Assembly (NCBI GenBank): GCA_052117325.1
Contig: JBQKJJ010000003.1
DNA from: CAG-964 sp902789345
GTDB lineage: Bacteria; Bacillota; Clostridia; Oscillospirales; Acutalibacteraceae
Reading direction: 5' to 3' (one strand)
DNA length: 64,000 nucleotides
Translations under genes and position numbers: made by a program
In this document: positions 33,609 to 41,675 of the stretch, piece after piece
How the letters are laid out: every line of letters starts with the position of its first letter
How positions within the stretch are numbered: the stretch's first letter is position 1
Notes under the pieces: generated by a model
Database searches by the model: none
What the model saw: the letters and a program-made list of their open reading frames with translations, nothing else
What the model was told of the DNA's origin: nothing

Positions 33609-35111
33609 CTAGTTTTTTTCTTTCACCTTTTCCATATGCGGATAAATCATCTTTAAATAATCATCGTCAAAGTGCTTATCAAGGTACTCTTCAAATGCGT
33701 TGGTTGCAGGGTTGCCCTCTGCTCTGTCCTCTGCACGCCACTGTGCGGCGCACGAAACTACAACATTAAATATCATAAACACCGCCAAGAACAATGTCAT
33801 AACATAACCCAGCTTTTTCGGTATTTTTTCAATAAGCCTTGAGAATGCCGGGTACAGCTCTCGCACCCACACTACGCCTAAAATTCCCCATACAACCCCG
33901 TAAGCCAGGCTGGTTCTGCCGTCTATGTTAAAGGGCATATCGCTGTAATCCCACGAAATAGTGCCAAACAGCGTTTCTTGAATCCAGCTGCAAAAATACT
34001 CAAAGGTTGCGCCTATTACACCGCTTATGGCAAAAAGCCCCAAAAACGACGACTTATAAAACCGTGACAAAGCAAGAGTAAGCAACACAGCGCCTAAACC
34101 GTATACAGGAATAAACGGCCCGTAAACCAACCCAACACGAATTTCAAAATGACCTACAAAAACAAGTGCAAAACAGGTTTCAAGTATACAGCCTATAATA
34201 CTGCCCACTACAAACAACAAAAACAGCTTAGTAACGGTAAGACCGTAAGCAAATGGCTTTTCGCTTTTGCTCATATCTGCCTTTTCGTATTCTTTCATAT
34301 TAAGGTCGTAGTGCTTTTTGGCACTGCTTTGCAGCTTTTCGCCGCCCTCGGTAGCCATAATGTCTTTATAAGCCTTAACAAACCTTCTTGTAAAAACGGA
34401 GTTTCCTCCCAAGAAATAATTTTTAAGCCGTCTGAACAGTCGGCGGATTTTTGCAAAAAGATCCTCTATAAAATATAGTATTCTGTTTAATATTCGGCTT
34501 AATTTTGATTCCTGTGTTTTTCTTTCAATTACCTTACTTGCCTTTTCTTCAACCTTTATTAAGGTTTCTGCAATGCCCTTTTGCTTTCTTCTGTACCCCA
34601 GCATAATAAGTGTTGAAAATACAAAATCAAGCAGCATAACAGTCAAAACCGAAACCATTACAATAAAGTTTATCAACGGTGGAATTTCCTTTACCAGCAT
34701 TACAATAATGCTGTCCATTTGCGAAGTAATAACGGCAAGTATAAAACCGCCAAGCACTACCCCCGGCAGGCTTATGTAACCCTTGTAATTAAAGTAATCT
34801 CCCGAAAAATCCCATATTTTAATATTAAGAGTTTTGTCTAAAAATGCGTTTATACACAGTATAACCACAGTACAAAGCAGGGTGTAAAGCCCCAGCTGTA
34901 CAAAAAATACATCCTTACACAAAAACACATTTAATATATATGCTCCGGCACAAAGTATGCCGTATGTGGGACAAAAAGGACCAACCAACAAGCCTCGGTT
35001 TACCATTCTGCCGTTAGTAAGCGAATCCGCCACAGTATCAAATACCCAGCCCAGTATAGAAAAGACTGTAAAAACCCAAAAGGTGCTGTACACTAGCTCC
35101 ACACATATCAC
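33609..35111 (-). CDS. Two-domain CmpB-type membrane protein (PF06541-like)
   Basis: A 500-residue membrane protein holding two copies of the family called putative ABC-transporter type IV/CmpB. Copy one (residues 5-165) has FSILGWVFDTVADSL, GLLVGPFCPTYG and IWDFSGDYFNYKGYISL. Copy two (about 295-450) has GSIIGCILETCFAL, GLVYGPFIPVYG and SWDYSDMPFNIDGRTSLAYG. The linker (170-290) is charged and helical. No ATPase gene adjoins, so a transport role is unproven. The start is GTG with AGGG upstream; another GTG three codons on is also possible. Confidence 0.8.
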   Translation of the reverse strand: MICVELVYSTFWVFTVFSILGWVFDTVADSLTNGRMVNRGLLVGPFCPTYGILCAGAYILNVFLCKDVFFVQLGLYTLLCTVVILCINAFLDKTLNIKIWDFSGDYFNYKGYISLPGVVLGGFILAVITSQMDSIIVMLVKEIPPLINFIVMVSVLTVMLLDFVFSTLIMLGYRRKQKGIAETLIKVEEKASKVIERKTQESKLSRILNRILYFIEDLFAKIRRLFRRLKNYFLGGNSVFTRRFVKAYKDIMATEGGEKLQSSAKKHYDLNMKEYEKADMSKSEKPFAYGLTVTKLFLLFVVGSIIGCILETCFALVFVGHFEIRVGLVYGPFIPVYGLGAVLLTLALSRFYKSSFLGLFAISGVIGATFEYFCSWIQETLFGTISWDYSDMPFNIDGRTSLAYGVVWGILGVVWVRELYPAFSRLIEKIPKKLGYVMTLFLAVFMIFNVVVSCAAQWRAEDRAEGNPATNAFEEYLDKHFDDDYLKMIYPHMEKVKEKN

Positions 35112-35137
35112 CTTTCCCTCTTTAATTCATATATAGA

Positions 35138-35166
35138 ATTATAACCATTTATGCCAAATTTGTAAA
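35138..35166 (-). promoter_or_regulatory. Promoter of the CmpB-type gene
   Basis: TTTACA (35166-35161), 17-base spacer and TATAAT (35143-35138), 27 bp before the GTG. Confidence 0.7.
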
Positions 35167-35228
35167 CAACATATGCTATAATGGTTAATTTTTATATTTT
35201 ATATACAATTTAGCAGAGGTTTGTAATA

Positions 35229-35318
35229 TTGGCTGATTTTGTACTACAAAGATATGCAATACCTGCACAACCGTATTGTGACGACTACAGTAAATATACA
35301 TCTAAAAAAACAATATGA
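35229..35318 (+). CDS. Possible 29-codon small protein
   Basis: A TTG preceded by AGAGG (9-base spacing) opens 29 codons ending at TGA. The peptide starts MADFVLQRYAIP and continues AQPYCDDYSKY; its composition looks coding rather than random. No promoter of good quality is visible. The 35112-35798 gap otherwise holds the CmpB promoter, a hairpin at 35599-35650 and a tandem repeat at 35711-35780. It may be a small protein or the stub of a lost gene. Confidence 0.25.
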   Translation: MADFVLQRYAIPAQPYCDDYSKYTSKKTI

Positions 35319-35598
35319 CGTAATGTGCTATATAATCCTCATAATTCTCATGCAACCTTATCCCCCTCTCCTGTTACTTAATTGAAAGCTTTCATAATAT
35401 ATACGAATCAGAATAACAAAAGGTTCGGTGTTTATTATAGCATAACAAAAATTCATATTAGTTTTTCTTTATAAGACACTACAGTACAAATTTAAGTATT
35501 TTATAAAAACTTTGCAAACGCATTTGTTTTTAACACTTTAACTTTAATAATTTGAATTGTATTTTTATATCAAGAAAAAAAGTACCCTTAAGCAAAAC

Positions 35599-35650
35599 AA
35601 AGCCACACAGAACCTTAGGTGAAAACACCAAAAGTTTTTGTGTGGCTTTT
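35599..35650. terminator. Hairpin with AAAGCCACACA arms
   Basis: An 11-bp perfect stem (AAAGCCACACA / TGTGTGGCTTT) with an inner GGTG/CACC stem and T tracts on both outer sides. It lies 150 bp past the XRE-AbrB gene (minus). A near relative with AAAGCCACGCAGA arms stands at 38534-38590. Confidence 0.65.
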
Positions 35651-35710
35651 TAAATTATTTTTTAATACTGTTTAGAAATAAACAGATTAATACCTACTAC
35701 TATTCATGCA

Positions 35711-35780
35711 ATTAAAAATAACTGTGTTAAGACCTATTGCATTGATGAAATTAGTAATAACTGTATTAAGGCTTATTACA
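35711..35780. repeat. Imperfect tandem repeat, 31-base units
   Basis: Units at 35711-35741 and 35750-35780 (core ATAACTGT.TTAAG) match at 25 of 31 positions, spaced 39 bases apart, just downstream of the XRE-AbrB stop. Function unknown. Confidence 0.7.
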
Positions 35781-35798
35781 AATGTGAAACTGGGGATT

Positions 35799-36212
35799 TT
35801 ACATTTGTGAATAAGGATTTTTTATTTTGGTAAGCGCCATTCCCTTTTTTTCATCACCAAGAACCAGCAGTCTGTCGCCTGCCTTAACGCAAAACACCTC
35901 TCTTGCGTGCTTAGGCAAAGTAACCTGACCACGCTCTCCTACCTTGACTATGCCGAAAATATATTTCCCGTCACCGTCTGCCGTTGGCGTAGGTTCACCC
36001 ACAGAATCTGCCTTGTAAAAAGGGCACACAAAAAGCATTTCCACTGTTGTATCATACAACTGCGCCAGCTTTATGCATCGTTCAACATCAGGCAAGGTTT
36101 CCTCGCTTTCCCACTTAGCAACAGACTGGCTTGAAACATCAAATCTTTCTGCCAGCTCCTCCTGTGAATATCCATACTTTTCACGAAAATACTTTAAATT
36201 CATACCAATCAT
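35799..36212 (-). CDS. XRE-type HTH regulator with AbrB-like domain
   Basis: A 137-residue DNA-binding protein. Residues 1-62 are a Cro/C1-type helix-turn-helix (YSQEELAERFDVSSQSVAKWESEETLPDVERCIKLAQLYDTTVEMLF). Residues 84-130 form a SpoVT/AbrB-like swapped-hairpin domain (GIVKVGERGQVTLPKHAREVFCVKAGDRLLVLGDE). The combination is seen in Clostridia, often near membrane transporters. The ATG follows AGGAGG with 10-base spacing. Targets unknown; divergent from the padR operon across 400 bp. Confidence 0.85.
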   Translation of the reverse strand: MIGMNLKYFREKYGYSQEELAERFDVSSQSVAKWESEETLPDVERCIKLAQLYDTTVEMLFVCPFYKADSVGEPTPTADGDGKYIFGIVKVGERGQVTLPKHAREVFCVKAGDRLLVLGDEKKGMALTKIKNPYSQM

Positions 36213-36314
36213 ATTTTTTATACCTCCTGCTTAAAGTATATTTTATGTGCAGTACATTTACTGCCAACCGTTTTTTAAGATATGTTAAATTCAGTGGCGA
36301 TTCGCCCTTATATA

Positions 36315-36343
36315 ATAATAATCAATACCTGTCTTTTTGTCAA
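36315..36343 (-). promoter_or_regulatory. Promoter of the XRE-AbrB gene
   Basis: TTGACA (36343-36338), 17-base spacer and TATTAT (36320-36315), about 100 bp before the ATG. Between this and the padR promoter (36344-36558) I see nothing else. Confidence 0.7.
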
Positions 36344-36558
36344 TATGTATAATACTTGTCGAAAATCACTCTGCATTTATTGCAATACTAACAATAAAAC
36401 TTAATATTTAGCCTTATTATAACAATATATTTTTGAAAACAACTATTTTCCCTTTTTGCTGAATATAAATACGGTTTAATTAAATGTTCCTCCGTAAGCT
36501 GCTGTTTCACTGTCAAATATCTATAAATACTAAACTCCTAATTTAGTTACCATGCCAT

Positions 36559-36587
36559 TTGACATATAATACTATGCGTTGTATAAT
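36559..36587 (+). promoter_or_regulatory. padR operon promoter
   Basis: Perfect TTGACA (36559-36564), 17-base spacer and TATAAT (36582-36587), 23 bp before the padR ATG. Confidence 0.88.
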
Positions 36588-36590
36588 ATG
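36563..36590. promoter_or_regulatory. Candidate PadR operator
   Basis: CATATAATAC (36563-36572), 8 bases, GTATAATATG (36581-36590): an inverted repeat matching at 9 of 10 positions that fills the promoter spacer and covers the -10 box. This is the classic place for autorepression by PadR proteins. Confidence 0.7.
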
Positions 36591-36610
36591 CCACGAAAGG
36601 AGGCTAACCT

Positions 36611-36931
36611 ATGGATATACAGCTAAAGCGTGGTTTTATAGAAATTTGTGTGTTAAAAGCACTTACAAAAGGTGACAGCTACGGTTATAAAATTTTAAAT
36701 GACATATCACCCTACATTCAAATTTCTGAATCGACCTTATACCCAATCCTCAAAAGACTTCTTGCGGCAGGCTGCCTTACCCAATATTCGTGTGAACACA
36801 ATGGTAGACTTCGGAAATATTATTCAATTACAGAAGAAGGCAAAGGCAGAATATATGATTTTTTAAATGAATGGGATAGTATGATTAAAATTTATAATTA
36901 CATTTCGGAGGGAGAGATTACCAATGACTAA
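36611..36931 (+). CDS. PadR-family transcriptional regulator
   Basis: A 106-residue winged-helix repressor of the short PadR type. The HTH core GDSYGYKILNDIS...ISESTLYPILKRLLAAGCLT and wing RKYYSITEEGK are intact, with a short C-terminal dimerisation helix. The stop overlaps the next start by 8 bases. PadR/DUF1700/DUF4097 gene trios usually respond to envelope or antimicrobial stress; here PadR probably represses its own operon through the repeat at 36563-36590. Confidence 0.93.
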   Translation: MDIQLKRGFIEICVLKALTKGDSYGYKILNDISPYIQISESTLYPILKRLLAAGCLTQYSCEHNGRLRKYYSITEEGKGRIYDFLNEWDSMIKIYNYISEGEITND

Positions 36932-37466
36932 GAAACAGTTTCTAAAAGAATTAGAAAAACAATTTTCTTCTATTTCACCTGAAGAAAAAAGAAAAATGCT
37001 GGAGTATTACAGCGAAATTATTGATGACAAAATTGACGACGGTAAAACTGAAGCCCAGGCTGTGTCGGAGTTAAACTCCCCACTAAAAATACTGGAGGAT
37101 TATTTGGGTGAAACAACAAACACACATACCGAACCCACCGAAAAAAAGAGAAGCGTAATTGGCATAATCGGTTTTTCCTTGCTTATCCCCTTTGTTTTGT
37201 TATTTATAGTTACACTTGGAATAATAGCACTTTCATTTATTTTCAGCTCTGCGGCAATATCTGTAAGCGGCATTGTAACATTTGTAAGCAGCTTTATTCT
37301 GTTTGGTCAGGACTTTCTGATAGGACTGTTCCAACTGGGGGCAGGCTTATTCTTAGCTGCGGCAGGCTTTTTTGCACTGTGGGGCTCGGCTGTACTGTGC
37401 AAGCTCTGTCTAAAGCTGTTTAAGAAGATTATTAAAAAGTATGTATCGGTTTATGGAGGTATTTAA
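36924..37466 (+). CDS. DUF1700 (HAAS) membrane protein
   Basis: A 180-residue protein with an N-terminal helical HAAS/DUF1700 domain (MTKKQFLKELEKQF...EEKRKMLEYYSEIIDDKIDDGK) and two or three membrane helices after residue 75. It always travels with PadR and DUF4097 proteins and is thought to pass envelope signals. Its start overlaps padR, implying coupled translation. Confidence 0.9.
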   Translation: MTKKQFLKELEKQFSSISPEEKRKMLEYYSEIIDDKIDDGKTEAQAVSELNSPLKILEDYLGETTNTHTEPTEKKRSVIGIIGFSLLIPFVLLFIVTLGIIALSFIFSSAAISVSGIVTFVSSFILFGQDFLIGLFQLGAGLFLAAAGFFALWGSAVLCKLCLKLFKKIIKKYVSVYGGI

Positions 37467-37467
37467 A

Positions 37468-38475
37468 ATGAAAGCATATAAAAAGGCCTTTATAATTACA
37501 CCCCTAGTTCTGCTGATATTGGGAATAATTATAATGCTTATTTCGTTAACGGCAGTTCACTTTGATGTTAAAGCGCTTGATTTGTGCGGCGAGTCTGAAA
37601 AAATCACCAAAGAATACGCTGTTTCGGAAATTGATAATATTTCGGTAAATTTGTCAAGCACCAATGTTATTGTAAAAAAATCACCATCTGAAAAAATAAA
37701 GATAACATATTATACAAGCGACTGCTGCCCGTCATCCGTTACTACAGAAGAAAAAGAGCTGTGTTTAACGGACAATTTGAATAACAGTTGGTCTTTCTGG
37801 GAAAAGGGCTGTTTCCACGGCATAGGTCGTCTGGAGCTTAATACGGTAATTGAAATTCCGGATAAATCCCTATGGCTCAACACCTCCGACAAGGCCTCTG
37901 ACAATCATTCAGATACACTTACAGAATGGCTTTTTTCATTAAGTGACACTTTAGATGAGCCGAGCGAAAACCTGCCTAAAATTAATGTATACCTTGCAAA
38001 CGGCAATGTTAGTATTTCGGACATTAACATAGGAAACATTAATGCAGAAGTTTCCAACGGCAGTATAAGCTTGTCTAACATTAATAATATTTACGGGAAT
38101 TTAAAGGCAACAATTTCTAACGGATACTTTAAAGCGGATAAAACAAGGTGCCATACTTTGGACATTGAAAGCTCTAATGGTAAAGTTAATGTTTCAAATA
38201 CAGGTGCAAGAAACGCAATTAATGTGAACACCTCAAATGGCAGTATAGAGGTTAAAAATATAGTGTCAAACAATATTTCCCTTGAATCCGCAAATGGCTA
38301 TATATCAGGCAATATTATAGGAAAACCTGCCGATTATAATATAACCTCGTCTACCTCATTAGGCAACAATTCACTTGAGGCATATAATTCTCAAATAACA
38401 AATTCAGTGAAAAAATTAAATGTTGTTACTTCTAACGGGGACATTTCGGTAAAGTTCACCGATAAAGATTTATAA
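37468..38475 (+). CDS. DUF4097 family beta-helix protein
   Basis: A 335-residue surface-exposed protein: one N-terminal anchor helix (FIITPLVLLILGIIIMLISL) and then a repeated strand pattern with SNG-type turns about every 20 residues (VSNGSISLSN, ISNGYFKADK, SSNGKVNVSN, TSNGSIEVKN, SANGYISGN), the sign of the DUF4097 right-handed beta-helix. Start ATG with GGAGG 8 bases upstream, one base after the previous stop. Third gene of the PadR operon. Confidence 0.9.
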   Translation: MKAYKKAFIITPLVLLILGIIIMLISLTAVHFDVKALDLCGESEKITKEYAVSEIDNISVNLSSTNVIVKKSPSEKIKITYYTSDCCPSSVTTEEKELCLTDNLNNSWSFWEKGCFHGIGRLELNTVIEIPDKSLWLNTSDKASDNHSDTLTEWLFSLSDTLDEPSENLPKINVYLANGNVSISDINIGNINAEVSNGSISLSNINNIYGNLKATISNGYFKADKTRCHTLDIESSNGKVNVSNTGARNAINVNTSNGSIEVKNIVSNNISLESANGYISGNIIGKPADYNITSSTSLGNNSLEAYNSQITNSVKKLNVVTSNGDISVKFTDKDL

Positions 38476-38533
38476 CAAACAATAAAAATTCACCGTCAAA
38501 AATAATAAAACATGATATTAGGCAAGTAAAAAG

Positions 38534-38590
38534 TAAAGCCACGCAGAGCTTGAGATACTAAAAAGTACTCAAAAATTCTGCGTGGCTTTA
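38534..38590. terminator. Terminator shared by the padR operon and the DUF308 gene
   Basis: A 14-bp perfect outer stem (TAAAGCCACGCAGA and complement) plus inner TTGAG/CTCAA and TACT/AGTA pairs, between convergent genes. It resembles the hairpin at 35599-35650, so the pair may be copies of one element. Confidence 0.8.
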
Positions 38591-38635
38591 TTTAGGCTTA
38601 TTAAAGAAATTCCAACCTTACACGGCTTAAATTAA

Positions 38636-39178
38636 TTACTCACCTGTTTTTTGGAAAACAGATAATATCAGACCTATTCCGTACACCATAAGAAGTATTC
38701 CGATAAGCAGACCTATGGTTTGAGCAATGAAAACCAAGTGGAAAATTCCGTAAATTCCTGCCAGTGTAACAACAATTCCGCAAATCAGTGAAACTATCCA
38801 CAATGTTGCACCCATACCCTTAGCTCTTATAGCTGAGAATATAGAGGATATACCGTCAATAATCAGCCAGCCCGCAAATACGCCTAAAATGGTAATATCC
38901 AACACTGCTCTGACAGCCGGAGTAACCAATGCAAGAATTGAGATTACAGCTGCCAAAATTCCCACAACAAGACCTACAATGCCCATTGCAGCCTCGCTTT
39001 TGGTTTTTTGTGCTTTCTTGCGGTTTACCGCATAATCAATAATTGAAAATACACCCCACACTCCAAGCAAAACAGCAACAATCCAGCCGCTGTTTATAAA
39101 TGTTAAGCCGGGATAAAAAATGCAGTATACACCGCTTAAAATTGACAGTACACCTATAATTGAATTAAAAATTTTCAT
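38636..39178 (-). CDS. DUF308/HdeD-like membrane protein
   Basis: A 180-residue protein with six hydrophobic helices in three similar pairs (IIGVLSILSGVYCIFYPG..., GIVGLVVGILAAVISILALVTP..., WIVSLICGIVVTLAGIYGIFHL...), matching the DUF308/HdeD family linked to acid and envelope stress in enterics. Function in Clostridia is not established. Start ATG follows GGAGG. It faces the DUF4097 gene and shares its terminator. Confidence 0.85.
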   Translation of the reverse strand: MKIFNSIIGVLSILSGVYCIFYPGLTFINSGWIVAVLLGVWGVFSIIDYAVNRKKAQKTKSEAAMGIVGLVVGILAAVISILALVTPAVRAVLDITILGVFAGWLIIDGISSIFSAIRAKGMGATLWIVSLICGIVVTLAGIYGIFHLVFIAQTIGLLIGILLMVYGIGLILSVFQKTGE

Positions 39179-39424
39179 ATATGTACCTCCTCTGTATAAT
39201 TTTTGGGTTAATTATGTACAGCATTATTTCGGTAATTTTTATTTACCTGCAAAGACACAGTGCCATACATCCCCCCTATTAGACATATTATAGAATATTT
39301 TGGGGACATTTGCCACACAGTTTGCACAAACGGTAAAAAACCGTCCTAAACGGCAATGAACATAGGACTTTTTCGGTGATATATGCTACAATATAAAACA
39401 AAGAATTTACTTGGGGGTATAGCA

Positions 39425-40144
39425 ATGCGTATAGCCATTGTTGATGATATAGAATCGGAACGAAAAGAACTGCACCAAAGGGTGTCTGCCAGACTGGAAT
39501 GTCACGCAATAAGCGCGGAAATTTTTGAATATAACAGCGGTGAACCTTTTTTAACGGCTGCCAAACAAAATAAATTTGCACTTGTTTTTATGGATATTTA
39601 TACGGGGAACGAAAACGGCATTGATATTTCAAAAAGATTGCGGAGCTTTGACAAAAACTGCCTAATTGTATTAACAACCACCTCAACAGAGCACGCTCTG
39701 GAGGGCTTTCGTGTTCGTGCGTTTCAATACCTTGTAAAGCCATATACAGAAAATGAACTGTCGGAAATTATAGACGAAATTGTAAGTAAGCTGCCTGTGC
39801 CGGACAAGTATTTAGATGTGCGGGTTGTAGGCGGAATAAACAGAATACGCCTGTGCGATATTTTATATGCAGAGCATTATAAACACTGTATTCATATACA
39901 TACCGTCAACGGAAAAACCACAGTAACCAGAAAAACCTTTTCTGATTTTGTTGCAGAGCTTAACGGTGACGAACGGTTCTTTATATGTAACCGAGGAATA
40001 ATTATTAACCTTGAGCACGCAAAGGATTACGACGGCTCTGCTTTTACAATGGATAACGAAGAAAAAATTTCTGTCAGCCGTAATACTGCAAAATCCGCCC
40101 GTGCGGTTTTTGGTGATTTTCTTTTTAAAAGGGGGCAGGTATAA
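39425..40144 (+). CDS. LytTR-family response regulator
   Basis: A 239-residue regulator: receiver domain (1-120) with the acidic pair Asp7/Asp8 and phospho-acceptor Asp57 (FMDIYTG), then a LytTR DNA-binding domain (about 135-235, VGGINRIRLCDILYAEHYKHCIHIHT... and FICNRGIIINLEHAKDYDG). ATG at 39425 follows GGGGG; 14 upstream codons lack a ribosome site. The stop overlaps the kinase start (TAATG). Such AgrA/VirR-like pairs answer peptides or envelope signals. Imperfect inverted AAACGGT/ACCGT repeats at 39328-39345 could be a binding site. Confidence 0.92.
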   Translation: MRIAIVDDIESERKELHQRVSARLECHAISAEIFEYNSGEPFLTAAKQNKFALVFMDIYTGNENGIDISKRLRSFDKNCLIVLTTTSTEHALEGFRVRAFQYLVKPYTENELSEIIDEIVSKLPVPDKYLDVRVVGGINRIRLCDILYAEHYKHCIHIHTVNGKTTVTRKTFSDFVAELNGDERFFICNRGIIINLEHAKDYDGSAFTMDNEEKISVSRNTAKSARAVFGDFLFKRGQV

Positions 40145-41457
40145 TGCTTAATGTTCTTCGCCCTATTATTGAATTATCGGCTATAATTCCCGGTGTACTT
40201 CTTGCGTATTTTCCAATGAAGCGTCATTTAAAGGTTAAGGTTGGCCGCCTTGCGGCAGTAGGCGTGCCTATATCAATTCTTCTGTGTATTTTGGGAGGGT
40301 TTGTAAGCTTTCTGTTAAAAACACAGGCGCTGTGGGTAGCTATACCCATAGTAATAGTTCTAAGCTGTGCATACTGCGCAACCCTTAGCATACCCCACTG
40401 GAAATCTGTAAGTGTAATTTTAGCAATATGTGCCGTTTACTCCTGCCTGGGCAGTATTTCAAGAGCCATTGATTCAATGATAAATCCGTACAATACCGAG
40501 CCTTGGTTCAGTTTAAGCGTTGCAGTAAGCTACAATTTGTTTTGTTGGGCATTTGTTCTCCTTGCATGGTACCCTGCAATCCACCCTGTAGCTGAACTGA
40601 TTGACGACGACGGCATTGTACAAACCTGGTATGTGTTTTGGTTACTGCCCTCTGTCTTTATAGCCTTAAATCTATTTATGATTCCCATACACCCCGATAT
40701 ACTGCATCAGGGCCGCATTTCACAAGGGTACATTTTAATAGGCATAACCTTTCTGGCGGTTTTACTTCTTTTCTATTTTCTATTTTATTTTATGGCAAAA
40801 AGTCTTAATAAAAACGACCGCCTGCGGCAGGAAAACCAGTTTCTTTCTTTACAGCAAGCTCAGTATGACAGGCTGTGTAATTCTATTGAGGAAACAAAAC
40901 AGGCCAGGCACGATATGCGCCACCATTTTTCTGTAATAACCGCTTTAGTTAATCGTAAAGAGTGGGCGGAGCTTAACAGCTACCTGGCACAAGCCCGTGA
41001 GAGTATTCCCGCTTCTGAGTTAAAGCTGTGTGATAACCCTGCTGTAGACAGCGTAGCCTCTCACTACTGTCTGCGCTACAAGGAAAACGACATTCCCTAT
41101 ACTACCGAATTAAACCTGCCGTACAAGCTGCCTGTATCAGACATAGACATATGCCTGGTGCTGTCAAACCTAATGGAAAATGCACTGGAGGCAAGCCTTT
41201 GTACAAAAAAGGCAAAAAGAAAAATAAAGGTGCAGGCTTACCTTCATTCTGAAAATGTTGTGGTAATTACAGTTGAAAACACATTCGACCACATACCAAA
41301 AGAGAAAAACGGTATTTTCCAATCCTCAAAGCATTCCGGCAACGGTATCGGAATTGAGTCGGTACGCCGCATAGCCGAAAAGGACGGCGGCTACTGCCAA
41401 TTTGTACATTCTGACGGATTATTCAGTGCAAATGTTATGCTTAGGGGCACCGTCTGA
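40144..41457 (+). CDS. GHKL sensor histidine kinase (AgrC-like)
   Basis: A 437-residue membrane kinase. About six helices fill residues 1-217, with no large extracellular domain; a coiled coil leads to the DHp helix with His256 in QARHDMRHHFSVI. The GHKL ATPase domain has LSNLMENALEAS (N box) and GNGIGIESVRRI (G box). It phosphorylates the adjacent LytTR regulator. No peptide-pheromone gene is visible nearby. Confidence 0.92.
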   Translation: MLNVLRPIIELSAIIPGVLLAYFPMKRHLKVKVGRLAAVGVPISILLCILGGFVSFLLKTQALWVAIPIVIVLSCAYCATLSIPHWKSVSVILAICAVYSCLGSISRAIDSMINPYNTEPWFSLSVAVSYNLFCWAFVLLAWYPAIHPVAELIDDDGIVQTWYVFWLLPSVFIALNLFMIPIHPDILHQGRISQGYILIGITFLAVLLLFYFLFYFMAKSLNKNDRLRQENQFLSLQQAQYDRLCNSIEETKQARHDMRHHFSVITALVNRKEWAELNSYLAQARESIPASELKLCDNPAVDSVASHYCLRYKENDIPYTTELNLPYKLPVSDIDICLVLSNLMENALEASLCTKKAKRKIKVQAYLHSENVVVITVENTFDHIPKEKNGIFQSSKHSGNGIGIESVRRIAEKDGGYCQFVHSDGLFSANVMLRGTV

Positions 41458-41607
41458 TGCCACAGCAAAGCAAAACATACTACATATGGGCTTAATGATT
41501 TTTTAAGCTTATGTCTATTTAACTATAATATATTAAAATGATTTGTATACTTTTCCTAAAAAACTTCCTTAAATTGTAAACAATATTTGAACTAAATGGT
41601 TACAAAC

Positions 41608-41636
41608 TTGAAATCTTTGTTAATAAAGTTTATAAT
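41608..41636 (+). promoter_or_regulatory. Promoter of the Ig-like/lysozyme gene
   Basis: TTGAAA (41608-41613), 17-base spacer and TATAAT (41631-41636), 39 bp upstream of the ATG. Confidence 0.82.
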
Positions 41637-41675
41637 GATAGTATGACAATTTTGTTATTTTTTAGGAGGAATATT

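Noticed and set aside
35112..36610. Regulatory cluster as a mobile element
   Set aside because: No integrase, transposase, target duplication or tRNA end was found around it; related hairpins alone are not enough.
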